From: Terribacillus aidingensis
Lineage (GTDB): Bacteria; Bacillota; Bacilli; Bacillales; Amphibacillaceae
DNA: 64,000 bases
Direction of reading: 5' to 3'
Assembly (NCBI RefSeq): GCF_900215625.1
Contig: NZ_OBEK01000002.1
Coordinates: 418,676-482,675, forward strand
The notes below the pieces were generated by a model, which made no database searches, was not told where the DNA came from, and saw only the letters and a list, made by a program, of their open reading frames with translations. Position 1 is the stretch's first letter. Every line of letters starts with the position of its first letter. Position numbers and translations under genes: made by a program. Positions 1 to 11,644 of the stretch are shown here, one piece after another.

Positions 1-7
1 TAACACA

Positions 8-1528
8 ATGAATACATTTCTTGACGTATTCCAGCAGCGCAGTGACTCGTTTTGGACGGCTTTAAGTGAACACTTGCAAATATCAGTTATCGCCTTACTT
101 ATCAGTATTGCCATTGCGGTACCGCTCGGTTTGTTACTGAGCCGGTCGAAAAGATTAGCGGAACCGATTATTGCGATAACAGCCGTGCTGCAGACGATAC
201 CGAGCCTGGCCATTTTAGCTTTTCTAATTCCGCTGATTGGGATTGGAACACGCCCGGCTATTGTAGCGCTTATCGCCTATGCACTGCTTCCAATTCTGCG
301 AAATACATATACAGGTATCGCCGGCGTAGACCCGGCACTAAAAGAAGCTGCAACAGGCATGGGAATGAACAGCTTCCGGCGTCTTCGCAAAGTGGAACTG
401 CCATTGGCGATGCCGGTCATCATGGCGGGCATTCGGACAGCGATGGTCATGATTGTAGGGACAACGACAATTGCTGCATTGATTGGCGCTGGCGGATTAG
501 GAGAACTTATTCTGTTAGGAATTGACCGCGGCGGTGATGTAAACCTGATTTTGCTCGGTGCGATTCCGGCAGCTTTGCTGGCTATTGTATTGGATCTGGT
601 TATTCGTGTATTTGAACGTACCAGCAGAAAATTTGGATTTAAATCACTTTTAGTGCTGTTAATTGTAGCGGTTATCGGTGTTGTAACACCGTTTGTGGCT
701 GGCAAGGATAATCAAGCTGATGTAGTAATCGGCGGTAAGCTAGGTGCCGAGCCTTCTATCTTAATCAATATGTATGAACTATTGATTGAGGATCAGACTG
801 ATTTACAAGTAGAATTAGAACCGAATCTGGGAAAGACGGATTTCCTTTTTGAAGCATTACAGAGCGGCAGTATTGATATTTATCCGGAATTTACCGGTAC
901 AGCTCTCGTGACATTCCTTGGTGAACAAGCCGAGACGAATGATGCACAAAAAGTGTACCAGCAAGCGAAAGCGGGCATGGCAGAGCGCTTTGACATGGCG
1001 TACCTGGAGCCAATGGCATACAATAATACGTATACACTTGCCGTGAAGCGATCTTTCGCAGAAGAAAATAATCTGAAAACGATCGGCGATCTTCGAAGCA
1101 TCGATGACGATATGACTGCTGGCTTTACTTTGGAGTTTAGTGATCGCCAAGATGGCTACCTAGGTATTCAGGATGTTTATGGGGTGAAATTCGGTGGACT
1201 GAAGACGTTGGATCCTGGTATCCGTCAGCAAGCAATCGAGGCTGATGATGTGGATGTGATTGATGCGTATTCTACAGACAGCTACATCCGGGATTTGAAC
1301 CTCGTTACACTGGATGACGCAGAGAATTTGTTCCCGCCATATCAAGGCGCACCGCTAATGCGTCAAGAAATACTTGATAAATATCCGGAGCTTGCAGACA
1401 TATTGAGTCAGCTTGCAGGGAAAATAACAGATGAGCAAATGACAGAGATGAACTATCAAGTGGACTTTGAAGACAAGAAGCCAGAACAAGTAGCAAGAGA
1501 ATTCTTAGAACAAGAAGGATTACTATAA
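8..1528 (+). CDS. opuFB: OpuF-type osmoprotectant ABC transporter, fused permease and substrate-binding protein
   Basis: Membrane component of a compatible-solute (glycine betaine type) ABC importer in which permease and binding protein are one chain. Residues 1-230 hold about six membrane segments with the ABC-permease EAA loop at residues 113-134 (EAATGMGM, then LPLAMP). From about residue 238 a type II periplasmic-binding domain of the OpuAC/ProX class follows (VVIGGKLGAEPSI, later DVDVIDAYSTDS) to the C-terminus. The 506 aa length fits the known fused OpuFB family. The matching ATPase would be expected immediately upstream, outside the window. The next gene follows after 17 bases, so co-transcription is likely. 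The solute cannot be read from sequence. Confidence 0.88.
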   Translation: MNTFLDVFQQRSDSFWTALSEHLQISVIALLISIAIAVPLGLLLSRSKRLAEPIIAITAVLQTIPSLAILAFLIPLIGIGTRPAIVALIAYALLPILRNTYTGIAGVDPALKEAATGMGMNSFRRLRKVELPLAMPVIMAGIRTAMVMIVGTTTIAALIGAGGLGELILLGIDRGGDVNLILLGAIPAALLAIVLDLVIRVFERTSRKFGFKSLLVLLIVAVIGVVTPFVAGKDNQADVVIGGKLGAEPSILINMYELLIEDQTDLQVELEPNLGKTDFLFEALQSGSIDIYPEFTGTALVTFLGEQAETNDAQKVYQQAKAGMAERFDMAYLEPMAYNNTYTLAVKRSFAEENNLKTIGDLRSIDDDMTAGFTLEFSDRQDGYLGIQDVYGVKFGGLKTLDPGIRQQAIEADDVDVIDAYSTDSYIRDLNLVTLDDAENLFPPYQGAPLMRQEILDKYPELADILSQLAGKITDEQMTEMNYQVDFEDKKPEQVAREFLEQEGLL

Positions 1529-1545
1529 AGGAGGCAGAGAAGCAC

Positions 1546-1974
1546 ATGGCATTTCAAAATCCTGAAAATAGCATAATTCGTGATACATTGACGAAAGCAA
1601 AAACGATTGCGGTAGTTGGATTGTCCGATTCTCCTACGCGCACTTCTTATGGCGTTTCACAGGCGATGCAGCAGGCAGGATACCGTATTATTCCTGTCAA
1701 CCCGACAATAACGGAAGTGCTTGGCGAAAAAGCATACTCTTCCTTGGCGGATGTACCAGACCAAATCGACATCATCAATGTTTTCAGGCGGCCGGAATAC
1801 TTACCGGACTTGGCAAGGGAAGCGAGTAAAACGAATGCGCGCGTCTTTTGGGCGCAGCAAGGCGTTTATGACGAAGAAGCAGCTGCCTATTTGAAACATG
1901 AAGGATTTACGGTCATGATGGACCTTTGCATTAAAGTAGCACATAGTGTACTTGTCAGACCTTCCAATAATTAA
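1546..1974 (+). CDS. CoA-binding domain protein (YccU family)
   Basis: A 142-residue single-domain protein with a Rossmann-like CoA-binding fold. The nucleotide-binding loop is near the N-terminus (IAVVGLSDSPTRTSYGV, residues 22-38), followed by VNPTITEVLG and, later, the DIINVFRRPEYLPDL segment typical of the family. Its function in cells is not established; it resembles the CoA-binding domain of succinyl-CoA synthetase without the catalytic parts. An AAAGGAGG ribosome site precedes the ATG, 17 bases after the transporter gene, so it is probably the last gene of that operon. A terminator follows at once. Confidence 0.8.
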   Translation: MAFQNPENSIIRDTLTKAKTIAVVGLSDSPTRTSYGVSQAMQQAGYRIIPVNPTITEVLGEKAYSSLADVPDQIDIINVFRRPEYLPDLAREASKTNARVFWAQQGVYDEEAAAYLKHEGFTVMMDLCIKVAHSVLVRPSNN

Positions 1975-1979
1975 GCTCG

Positions 1980-2012
1980 CCCCATCTGCTCCCAGCAGGT
2001 GGGGTTTCTGTC
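1980..2012 (+). terminator. Rho-independent terminator after the YccU-like gene
   Basis: A 10-bp stem (CCCATCTGCT with AGCAGGTGGG, one G-U pair) around a CCC loop, then GTTTCTGTCT. It lies just after the stop codon. Confidence 0.75.
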
Positions 2013-2060
2013 TCATTAGCGTATAATAAGACGTACAAACTTGAAAAAGGGGGAAGTATC

Positions 2061-3488
2061 ATGTTCTTCGACAATAAATTGCACACCTCCTACGCAGACA
2101 AACTGCCGGAAGTTTTTTATTCGGATATGGAGCCGAATCCTGTAAACGAACCGAAATTAATCAAATGGAATCAAGCACTGGCCGAACAGCTCAGTATTAA
2201 AGGAGAAGGCATACTGGATGTGTTGGCAGGCAATAGCTTTCCTGCAGCATCCAAGCCAATCGCACAAGCTTATGCTGGTCACCAATTTGGGAACTTCACC
2301 ATGCTTGGTGATGGACGAGCCACACTTGTTGGAGAATGGCAGAACGCCTCAGGGGAGAAACTGGATATCCAGCTGAAAGGTGCAGGAAGAACTCCTTATT
2401 CCCGAGGCGGAGATGGACGGGCAGCACTCGGGCCAATGCTGCGTGAATATATAATCAGCGAAGCGATGCATGGACTTGGCATCCCTACAACACGCAGTTT
2501 AGCCGTCGTCTCGACAGGTGATCCTGTCTATCGCGAAACGGCGCTGCCGGGAGCGGTACTTACTAGAATAGCCAAAAGTCATATTCGTGTAGGAACATTC
2601 GAATATGCACGCAGATTTTGTTCAGAAACGGACTTAATCGCTTTGGCGGATTATAGCATAGCACGCCATTATCCTGAATTAGCTGATGAATCGGACCGCT
2701 ATCTGCGTTTCTTCCAAGCCGTTGTCAATCGTCAAGCTTCTTTACTAGCTCAATGGGTTAGTGTTGGATTTATACATGGTGTGATGAATACCGACAATAT
2801 GACCATTAGCGGAGAAACAATTGATTACGGACCATGTGCCTTTTTAGATGAATATGATCCGAAGACTGTTTTTAGTTCCATTGATGTACAAGGACGCTAT
2901 GCATATGCGAATCAGCCGCCAATCGCCGCTTGGAACTTAGCTCGATTTGCGGAAACACTGCTGCCGTTAATTGATGATGTACCTGAGGAAGCGGTAAAAA
3001 AAGCTGAGGCTATCTTGAAAGAGTATCCGCGCATGTATCGAAAATATTGGCTGGAAATAATGTCTCGGAAGATAGGCATACAGGAAGCAGCAGCAGGTGA
3101 TGAAGCGCTCGTAGAGGATTTATTGATGTGGATGGAGCAGACTGGTGCTGATTATACGAACACTTTCCGCGCTTTGACCATTGATGATTTAGCAACGATA
3201 GATCAGGATGAAGATTTTCTTTCTTGGAAAAAACGGTGGGATAAACGTACCAGCGCTATGCAAACAGAAACAGTCAGACAGACAATGCAAAAAGCGAATC
3301 CAAATGTTATCCCGCGCAATTATTTGGTCGAAGAGGTATTGGATGCGGCAGGAAATGGCGATTATACGTTGTTTGATTCTTTATTGGAAGCCGTCTCCAA
3401 CCCTTACAGCTATGCGCCAGTAAATCCGAAATACACTGCTAATCCCCCTGAACCAGACGAACCGTTTCAGACTTTTTGCGGTACATGA
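2061..3488 (+). CDS. selO: SelO family protein adenylyltransferase (AMPylase)
   Basis: SelO is a pseudokinase-fold enzyme that transfers AMP from ATP to hydroxyl side chains of proteins, linked to redox stress. Family blocks seen: QLKGAGRTPYSRGGDGRA (104-121), the GPMLREYIISEAMHGLGIPT stretch (124-143), GFIHGVMNTDN (236-246) with the catalytic-loop Asp245, and DYGP with the metal-binding Asp255. The length (475 aa) is typical of bacterial members. The third-last residue is Cys473 (FCGT end), the position that is selenocysteine in animal SelO. The start follows an AAAGGGGGAAG ribosome site. A TATAAT at 2022-2027 may be its -10 element; the -35 is unclear. Confidence 0.92.
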   Translation: MFFDNKLHTSYADKLPEVFYSDMEPNPVNEPKLIKWNQALAEQLSIKGEGILDVLAGNSFPAASKPIAQAYAGHQFGNFTMLGDGRATLVGEWQNASGEKLDIQLKGAGRTPYSRGGDGRAALGPMLREYIISEAMHGLGIPTTRSLAVVSTGDPVYRETALPGAVLTRIAKSHIRVGTFEYARRFCSETDLIALADYSIARHYPELADESDRYLRFFQAVVNRQASLLAQWVSVGFIHGVMNTDNMTISGETIDYGPCAFLDEYDPKTVFSSIDVQGRYAYANQPPIAAWNLARFAETLLPLIDDVPEEAVKKAEAILKEYPRMYRKYWLEIMSRKIGIQEAAAGDEALVEDLLMWMEQTGADYTNTFRALTIDDLATIDQDEDFLSWKKRWDKRTSAMQTETVRQTMQKANPNVIPRNYLVEEVLDAAGNGDYTLFDSLLEAVSNPYSYAPVNPKYTANPPEPDEPFQTFCGT

Positions 3489-3494
3489 TACACC

Positions 3495-3513
3495 GCCTGC
3501 CCCTGAGGCAGGT
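3495..3513 (+). terminator. Short hairpin after selO
   Basis: CCTGCC and GGCAGG pair around CCTGA directly after the selO stop. There is no T run, so it is a weak terminator or only a 3' stabilising hairpin. Confidence 0.4.
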
Positions 3514-3590
3514 ATACATATATAGCAAAATAAGCGTATAGTTAGAGAGCAGAGACTTTCAATTGATTTGTACAGAAAACATAAAACCCA

Positions 3591-3618
3591 TTGATTTTAT
3601 TTCGAAAATGACTATTAT
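3591..3618 (+). promoter_or_regulatory. Candidate sigma-A promoter for parE-parC
   Basis: TTGATT at 3591-3596 and TATTAT at 3613-3618, 16 bases apart. It would give a leader of roughly 220 bases before the parE start. Confidence 0.45.
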
Positions 3619-3799
3619 AAAGGCTCTCAGCAAACGTTTAATTTGAAAGAATCCCAAAATGTGGATTGATTGACTGGCATTATTCTGCTACTTTTAATTA
3701 GGCACACACTGGACTCTGCTAACCAAGGGGGCCAGTTTACACAAACGTATGTTCGGTGTTATGATGAACATAGCGTATTGTCTCTTCAGCGTGTGCTGA

Positions 3800-5803
<2,004 letters not shown>

Positions 5804-5815
5804 GGGGGATTTCTT

Positions 5816-8254
5816 TTGGAAAAATATTTGGATCTGCCATTGGAGGAAGTCATCGGAGACCGATTCGGCAGATACAGTAAATATATTATTCAAGACCGCG
5901 CGCTGCCGGATGCGAGAGATGGCTTAAAGCCGGTACAGCGCCGGATTTTATATGCAATGTACGATGAGCGGAACACACATGATAAACCGTTCCGGAAGTC
6001 TGCCAAAACCGTCGGTACGGTAATTGGTAACTTTCACCCGCACGGTGACAGTTCCGTGTATGAAGCAATGGTTCGGCTCAGTCAAACATGGAAAGTTCGC
6101 AACGTACTGGTAGAAATGCACGGAAATAACGGTAGTGTTGACGGCGATCCGCCTGCTGCGATGCGTTATACCGAAGCAAGGCTTTCCAGCATTGCTTCGG
6201 AATTATTGCGTGATATCGATAAAAATACGGTCGAATTTGTTCCGAACTTTGACGATACAAACGCAGAGCCAACGGTACTTCCAGCGAAGTTCCCAAATCT
6301 GCTTGTGAATGGATCTACTGGTATATCAGCAGGATACGCTACGGAAATTCCGCCGCACCAGCTAGGTGAGGTCATCGATGCAGTTATTATGCGAATGGAC
6401 AAGCCAACTGTCACTGTAGATGAATTGATGACAGTCATGAAGGGACCGGATTTCCCGACAGGGGGGATCATCCAAGGTGTCGAGGGCATTAAGAAAGCGT
6501 ATGAGACTGGAAAAGGAAAGATTATTGTTCGCGGAAAAACGAGCATTGAAGATATTAAAGGCGGCAAACAGCAAATCGTCATTGATGAGATTCCTTATGA
6601 AGTAAACAAAGCGAATCTTGTCAAACGGATGGATGAGCTGCGGCTGGACCGAAAAGTGGAAGGTGTCGCTGAAGTTAGAGACGAAACCGACCGTACCGGT
6701 ATGCGCATTGTCGTGGAACTGAAAAAAGATGCAGATGCACAAGGTATTTTGCATTATTTATATAAAAATACGGATCTGCAAATCTCTTATAATTTCAACA
6801 TGGTGGCCATCAAAGATAAAACGCCGCAGCTGCTTGGTTTAACAAAGCTGCTGGATGCGTATATCGAGCATCAGAAAGAAGTTGTAACAAGACAGTCGCA
6901 ATACAATTTGCAAAAAGCGAAAGACCGCAAGCACATCGTCGAAGGTTTAATCAAAGCTATTTCGATACTCGACGAACTTATTGCAACCATTCGTGCGTCT
7001 AAAGATAAAGCAGATGCGAAGCGTCGGATTGAAGAAGCTTACGGCTTTACCGAAGCACAAGCAGAAGCAATCGTGAACTTGCAGTTGTATCGTTTGACGA
7101 ATACAGACATTACGGCTTTGCAGAAGGAATCTGATGAGCTGGATGAACAGATCCAAAAGCTTGAAGATATCCTGAAAAATGAAAAGGTTTTGCACAAAGT
7201 CATCAAGCAGGATCTTCGCGCAATTAAAAAGAACTTCCATACCGATCGGCGTACACAAATCGAAAATGAGATCGAAGAACTGAAAATCAACCTTGAAGTT
7301 ATGGTTGCATCAGAGGAAGTACTCGTAACGGTAACACATGATGGATACATCAAACGGACAAGCCTGCGTTCCTACCAAGCCTCCAATGGCGAAGGTTTGG
7401 CCATTAAGGAAGAAGACCATCTTGTTGGCTTGCAGGAGATTAACACGACGGATAAACTGCTTGTGTTTACGAATAAAGGGAAATTCAGTTATATGCCGGT
7501 GCATGAACTGCCAGACATACGCTGGAAAGATCAAGGACAGCATTTGGCTAATATCGTCAGCATGGAAAAAGACGAAAAAGTTATTGCCAGCATACCAGTA
7601 CGCGATTTTAAAAATGGCGGTTATCTTGTTTTCTTCACAAGAAATGGGCTTGTAAAACGAAGTGAATTGCAGCTGTACGAAGCATCGCGAGCGAACAAGT
7701 CACTCACTGCTATCAACTTGAAAAACGATGATGAAGTATGTCATGTTGCATTAACAGATGGACAGAAACAGTTATTCATGGCTACGAATACAGGCTACGG
7801 TTTATGGTTCACGGAAGAAGAAGTCAGTCCGATTGGTATTCGTGCTGCTGGTGTGAAAGGCATGCAGCTGAAAGAAGGCGAGCACATCGTAGGTGCGCAG
7901 ACATTTGATCTGCAGCATGCACCAAGTATTGCGATTATTACGCATCGCGGCGCAGCAAAACGGATGAAGCTGAAAGAATTTGAACCATCCGGCAGAGCAA
8001 AACGAGGCGTTGTAATGCTTCGTGAATTAAAGAAGAGTCCGCATCGCATTGTCGGATTTTATGTAGTAGAGCAAGAAATGACGATTCATATTGAAACAAA
8101 GGATAAAGAAAATCATCTGCTGGAGCCAATGAAGCTGAATGCCAATGACCGGTACAGCAATGGATCTTACGTTTTGGATGTAGACAAGCACGGAGAAGTG
8201 ACTGACACATATCCGGAGGCTGTCTATGATATTGCTTTTCCGCAAGAAGAGTAA
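5816..8254 (+). CDS. parC: DNA topoisomerase IV subunit A
   Basis: DNA breakage-reunion subunit of topoisomerase IV. The catalytic tyrosine is Tyr118 in AAMRYTEARLS. The quinolone-resistance-determining region reads HPHGDSSVYEAMV with Ser79 and Glu83, the residues of drug-susceptible enzymes. A coiled tower domain (about 380-490) is followed by the six-bladed beta-pinwheel C-terminal domain (about 500-800). Length 812 aa is normal. The start is TTG behind AAGGGGG. It is co-transcribed with parE and ends at a strong terminator. Confidence 0.95.
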   Translation: MEKYLDLPLEEVIGDRFGRYSKYIIQDRALPDARDGLKPVQRRILYAMYDERNTHDKPFRKSAKTVGTVIGNFHPHGDSSVYEAMVRLSQTWKVRNVLVEMHGNNGSVDGDPPAAMRYTEARLSSIASELLRDIDKNTVEFVPNFDDTNAEPTVLPAKFPNLLVNGSTGISAGYATEIPPHQLGEVIDAVIMRMDKPTVTVDELMTVMKGPDFPTGGIIQGVEGIKKAYETGKGKIIVRGKTSIEDIKGGKQQIVIDEIPYEVNKANLVKRMDELRLDRKVEGVAEVRDETDRTGMRIVVELKKDADAQGILHYLYKNTDLQISYNFNMVAIKDKTPQLLGLTKLLDAYIEHQKEVVTRQSQYNLQKAKDRKHIVEGLIKAISILDELIATIRASKDKADAKRRIEEAYGFTEAQAEAIVNLQLYRLTNTDITALQKESDELDEQIQKLEDILKNEKVLHKVIKQDLRAIKKNFHTDRRTQIENEIEELKINLEVMVASEEVLVTVTHDGYIKRTSLRSYQASNGEGLAIKEEDHLVGLQEINTTDKLLVFTNKGKFSYMPVHELPDIRWKDQGQHLANIVSMEKDEKVIASIPVRDFKNGGYLVFFTRNGLVKRSELQLYEASRANKSLTAINLKNDDEVCHVALTDGQKQLFMATNTGYGLWFTEEEVSPIGIRAAGVKGMQLKEGEHIVGAQTFDLQHAPSIAIITHRGAAKRMKLKEFEPSGRAKRGVVMLRELKKSPHRIVGFYVVEQEMTIHIETKDKENHLLEPMKLNANDRYSNGSYVLDVDKHGEVTDTYPEAVYDIAFPQEE

Positions 8255-8282
8255 GTAGACAGGAATATTATTATGTAAACTG

Positions 8283-8308
8283 GAGAGGCGTCTAGCCTCT
8301 CTTTTTTG
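8283..8308 (+). terminator. Terminator of parE-parC
   Basis: GAGAGGC and GCCTCTC pair around GTCTA, followed by six T. Confidence 0.9.
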
Positions 8309-8347
8309 TATTTTCAGCACAGGATGAGCTTCTGAAGGATAGAATAA

Positions 8348-8378
8348 TTGACAGCTAAACTAATTTGCATGGTATAGT
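8348..8378 (+). promoter_or_regulatory. Candidate sigma-A promoter for the flavin reductase gene
   Basis: A consensus TTGACA at 8348-8353 and TATAGT at 8373-8378. The spacing of 19 is longer than ideal. Confidence 0.55.
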
Positions 8379-8413
8379 TTTACGTATAGTAATTCGGACG
8401 GAGGGGGTACAAG

Positions 8414-8878
8414 ATGGATAACAGAACATTTCGAGATGCAATGGGGAAATTTGCAACAGGTATCACAATTGTATCAACAGAAGTAGCTGGAGAAATGAAA
8501 GGCATGACGGTAAACGCTTTCATGTCCGTTTCACTGGAGCCGCATTTGATTGCTGTTTCAATTGATGAAAAGGCTTCGTTATATGACGTTTTGCAGGAAA
8601 ACGACACATTTGGAGTCAGTGTTCTCGCAGAAGAGCAAAAAGAAGTAAGCATGGTGTTCGCCAAACAGATTGCAAAGGAAAAGCCGCTGCCGATAACGAC
8701 ACTGAAAGATGTTCCTGTTGTGGACGGTGCGCTAGTTACACTCGCTTGCAAAGTTGTGGAAAAGGTAAAAGCCGGTGATCATGTCATTTTGATTGGCGAA
8801 GTAGAAGATTTAGTACAGCGTGATGGGGACCCTGTCCTGTATTACGGAGGAAGCTACCGAGAAATCAAAGCGACATAA
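8414..8878 (+). CDS. Flavin reductase domain protein (DIM6/NTAB family)
   Basis: A 154-residue FMN-binding split-barrel protein of the flavin reductase-like family, which supplies reduced FMN to monooxygenases or acts as an NAD(P)H:flavin reductase. Family marks are the N-terminal FRDAMGKFATGITIVST, MTVNAFMSVSLEPHLIAVSI (FMN-contact segment) and the C-terminal LVQRDGDPVLYYGGSYREI. It has its own promoter (TTGACA/TATAGT) and a GGAGGG ribosome site. The response regulator follows 19 bases later, so they may share a transcript. The partner oxygenase is not evident nearby. Confidence 0.82.
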   Translation: MDNRTFRDAMGKFATGITIVSTEVAGEMKGMTVNAFMSVSLEPHLIAVSIDEKASLYDVLQENDTFGVSVLAEEQKEVSMVFAKQIAKEKPLPITTLKDVPVVDGALVTLACKVVEKVKAGDHVILIGEVEDLVQRDGDPVLYYGGSYREIKAT

Positions 8879-8897
8879 GGAAAGGAAGCAAAGGCCT

Positions 8898-9587
8898 ATG
8901 GAGCAAACAATTTTGGTTGTGGAAGATGAAAAGAAAATGGCACGTTTGCTGCAGCTGGAGCTCGAACATGAAGGGTTCACGGTTGATGTGAAATATGATG
9001 GCTTGGATGCATTGGAAGCATTTTACGGAAATACGTACCAACTTATTCTGCTGGACGTGATGCTGCCATCGTTAAGCGGCATGGAGCTGCTGCGCCGAAT
9101 CCGTAAGCAGGATGCGCATGTGCCCGTTATGCTGCTGACAGCAAGAGATGCTGTTCCCGATAAAGTAAGTGGTTTTGATCTTGGTGCAACAGACTATATG
9201 ACAAAGCCATTCGAAATTGAAGAGCTGCTGGCACGCATTCGTGCGCATCTTCGACATACGAACACAGCCGCTGAAAAAGAGCCAGCATTGCAAGTAGGTG
9301 ATTTGACATTAGACGAAAAGACGCGAACAGTTAAACGCGGTAAAAATGAATTAGAGCTCACACCGCGCGAATATGATTTGCTGTTATTTTTGATGAAGCA
9401 TGAAAAGCAAGTTCTAACAAGGGATCAGCTGCTGGAACGTGTGTGGGGCTTTCAATACGCCGGCGATACAAATGTAGTAGATGTTTACATTCGCTATCTT
9501 CGGAAAAAAGTGGACGCTGCTGCGAGGCGCAAGTTAATCAAAACCGTTAGGGGCGTTGGGTATACAATAAAGGATGAAGAAAAGTGA
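8898..9587 (+). CDS. OmpR/PhoB-family response regulator (YkoG/ArlR-like)
   Basis: DNA-binding response regulator, 229 aa. The receiver domain (1-118) has the acidic pair in VVEDEKK, phospho-acceptor Asp53 (LLDVMLPS), Thr81 and Lys103 (MTKPFEIEELLARIR). The winged-helix DNA-binding domain (about 130-226) contains LTPREYDLLLFLMKH and ends in TVRGVGYTI. The ATG at 8898 is preferred over an upstream in-frame start at 8820 because AAGGAAG lies just before it and the receiver fold starts there. The kinase gene overlaps by 4 bases. The order regulator, kinase, PepSY protein matches the B. subtilis ykoGHI cluster, which supports that assignment. Confidence 0.88.
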   Translation: MEQTILVVEDEKKMARLLQLELEHEGFTVDVKYDGLDALEAFYGNTYQLILLDVMLPSLSGMELLRRIRKQDAHVPVMLLTARDAVPDKVSGFDLGATDYMTKPFEIEELLARIRAHLRHTNTAAEKEPALQVGDLTLDEKTRTVKRGKNELELTPREYDLLLFLMKHEKQVLTRDQLLERVWGFQYAGDTNVVDVYIRYLRKKVDAAARRKLIKTVRGVGYTIKDEEK

Positions 9588-10921
9588 AGCTGCGCACAAG
9601 GATCCAATTATATATAATTGTGACCCTCGTTATTTTACTGCTAATCGTCAATGCATATATTTATTTCTTGTTCCGGCAAGTGAGCTTACATAACAGCATT
9701 GACCGGCTACATGAGCAAGGGCGTGAACTAGCAGAAACAGCGGCTGCGGTTGACTGGAACGATACGTCGCGCACAAGTTTGTTCCAAGCCGATTTGCCGG
9801 CAGAGGGGATGGTTCGCTTTATCAGTCCAAATGGACAGAGTGAGGGTGTCATTACCAGAGCCGAAAAATATAGAGAGCTTCCTTTTGCGTTTTCAAGCCA
9901 AGAAACAGATCATACATACTACCATGAGGAAAGCTGGTATGCGGAAGTAGAGATTCCAGTTATTCGCAACAATGAAATCTATACGATGCAAGTTACCGAA
10001 GAGCTGGTCAGCCTGGAACAAGCGCTTCAAGTACTAAAATACAGTCTGACGCTTGCAGGATTGTTTATACTGATTCCTTGTATTTTCGGCGGCAGGTTAT
10101 TAGGTAGCTTTCTGCTGCGTCCAATTCTTGCTTTGACTTCGACAATGCAGGCTATTCGCAACAGCGGTAAATGGGAACGAATGAAAATCGACAATAAAAG
10201 GCATGACGAATTACAGGCATTAAGTGATACGTTTAATGAAATGGTCGACCAGCTGGAAGCGAACTTTTCCAAGCAGCAGCAGTTCGTCTCCGATGCTTCT
10301 CATGAACTAAAAACGCCGATCAGTATTATTAAAAGTTACAGCAAGCTGCTTGATCGCTGGGGAGCCGATGACCCTGAAGTGCAGCAAGAGGCAGTACAAG
10401 CCATTCATAGTGAAACAGAACGCATGCAGGCACTGGTTGACCAGCTGCTCATCTTAGCAAAGGATGATCCAGCTTTACTGGAAAAAGAACCTCTCGATCT
10501 TGCTGAACTAGCTAAAACCTGCTCCCAGGCAATGGAGATAGCGCATCAGCGTGAAATTATCGTGCAAGCAGAGCAAGCTGTCACAGTATCGGGTGATGCA
10601 AACATGCTGAAACAAGTTATCTATATTTTACTGAGCAACAGCATTAAATATAGTGACGAGCACATTGAAGTTTCTGTTACATCAACTCAAGATGAAGCGC
10701 TCCTTTCTGTGAAAGACTATGGAGAAGGCCTGGATGAAAAGGATCAGCTGCTCATATTTGATCGTTTTTACCGAGTAGACAAAGCGCGTACACGGTCCAA
10801 AGGCGGCAGTGGTCTTGGACTTGCGATAGCCAAACAGCTAGTTGAGCTGCACGATGGAAAAATCAAAGTCAACAGTACACCAGGCGCAGGTTCTGTTTTT
10901 ACCATTATTCTGTCACGCTGA
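9584..10921 (+). CDS. Sensor histidine kinase (YkoH/ArlS-like)
   Basis: Membrane sensor kinase for the preceding regulator, 445 aa. A first membrane helix (about 9-31) and a second (about 150-177) flank an extracellular sensor region of about 120 residues. Then come a HAMP linker, the dimerisation helix with phospho-accepting His240 (SDASHELKTPISIIKSY), the N box (LLSNSIKYSD), DYGEGLDE, FDRFYRVDKAR and GGSGLGLAIAKQL. The start is GTG, overlapping the regulator stop as GTGA, so the two are translationally coupled. The signal sensed is unknown; the adjacent PepSY protein may modulate it. Confidence 0.9.
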   Translation: MKLRTRIQLYIIVTLVILLLIVNAYIYFLFRQVSLHNSIDRLHEQGRELAETAAAVDWNDTSRTSLFQADLPAEGMVRFISPNGQSEGVITRAEKYRELPFAFSSQETDHTYYHEESWYAEVEIPVIRNNEIYTMQVTEELVSLEQALQVLKYSLTLAGLFILIPCIFGGRLLGSFLLRPILALTSTMQAIRNSGKWERMKIDNKRHDELQALSDTFNEMVDQLEANFSKQQQFVSDASHELKTPISIIKSYSKLLDRWGADDPEVQQEAVQAIHSETERMQALVDQLLILAKDDPALLEKEPLDLAELAKTCSQAMEIAHQREIIVQAEQAVTVSGDANMLKQVIYILLSNSIKYSDEHIEVSVTSTQDEALLSVKDYGEGLDEKDQLLIFDRFYRVDKARTRSKGGSGLGLAIAKQLVELHDGKIKVNSTPGAGSVFTIILSR

Positions 10922-11017
10922 CGTGTTGACTCTCATGAAATTTTAATAAAACACACAGCCTTTCTTTAATGAGAGAAGGATATACTAACTGTAGAATCCT
11001 AGCTGGAGGCGATCAGA

Positions 11018-11644
11018 GTGAAGAAAAGATGGATAATTCCTGTCACAATTGCCGTGATTGTTGTTGCTGTCTTTGGTCTTTATCGGATGCGAGCATCTGC
11101 TGGAGAACCGGAAATGACAATGGAGCAAGCGCGTCAACAGGCAGAGAAACAATACAGTGCTACAGTTACCGAAATTGAATTAGACAGAAGCGGCAGCGAA
11201 CCGCGTTATGAGATTGATTTGGAAAATGGAGAGACACGGTATGACTTGATTTTAAATGGTAATACCGGAGAGGTAATTAACCTGAAAGAAAGTAATATAC
11301 AATCCACTTTAATGCCGGAAATTACGGATAAAGGCGAGGGTTCTGCTGATGATAAGCAGCAGGAAGATAGCTCAGAAACGGACACAAAACAGCCTGCTGA
11401 CAAAAATACTACGCCTCCGCAAAAACAAGCATCGCAAGCTGAAGTGAAAATTACAATGGATGAAGCAATCAAGATTGCTACAGAAGAAGTAGGCGGCAGC
11501 GTTACAGATTCGGAGTTCGACGAGGAAGACGGACTGCCAGTATATGAATTGGAACTCCAAACTGCTGATGATGAAGCAGATGTTGTCATCAATGCACAAT
11601 CCGGAGAAATTATAACCATCACATACGATAGGGAAGACGATTGA
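11018..11644 (+). CDS. Exported PepSY-domain protein (YkoI-like)
   Basis: A 208-residue protein with an N-terminal signal or anchor helix (about 5-22, IIPVTIAVIVVAVFGLY). Two PepSY domains follow, roughly residues 33-92 (MTMEQARQQAEKQYSATVTEI) and 142-205 (MDEAIKIATEEVGGSVTDSE). An acidic, Gln/Lys/Thr-rich linker separates them. PepSY domains are thought to restrain secreted peptidases or sense envelope state. It starts at GTG behind a GGAGG site, 96 bases after the kinase gene, and is probably an effector or target of the two-component system. A strong terminator overlaps its stop. Confidence 0.8.
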   Translation: MKKRWIIPVTIAVIVVAVFGLYRMRASAGEPEMTMEQARQQAEKQYSATVTEIELDRSGSEPRYEIDLENGETRYDLILNGNTGEVINLKESNIQSTLMPEITDKGEGSADDKQQEDSSETDTKQPADKNTTPPQKQASQAEVKITMDEAIKIATEEVGGSVTDSEFDEEDGLPVYELELQTADDEADVVINAQSGEIITITYDREDD

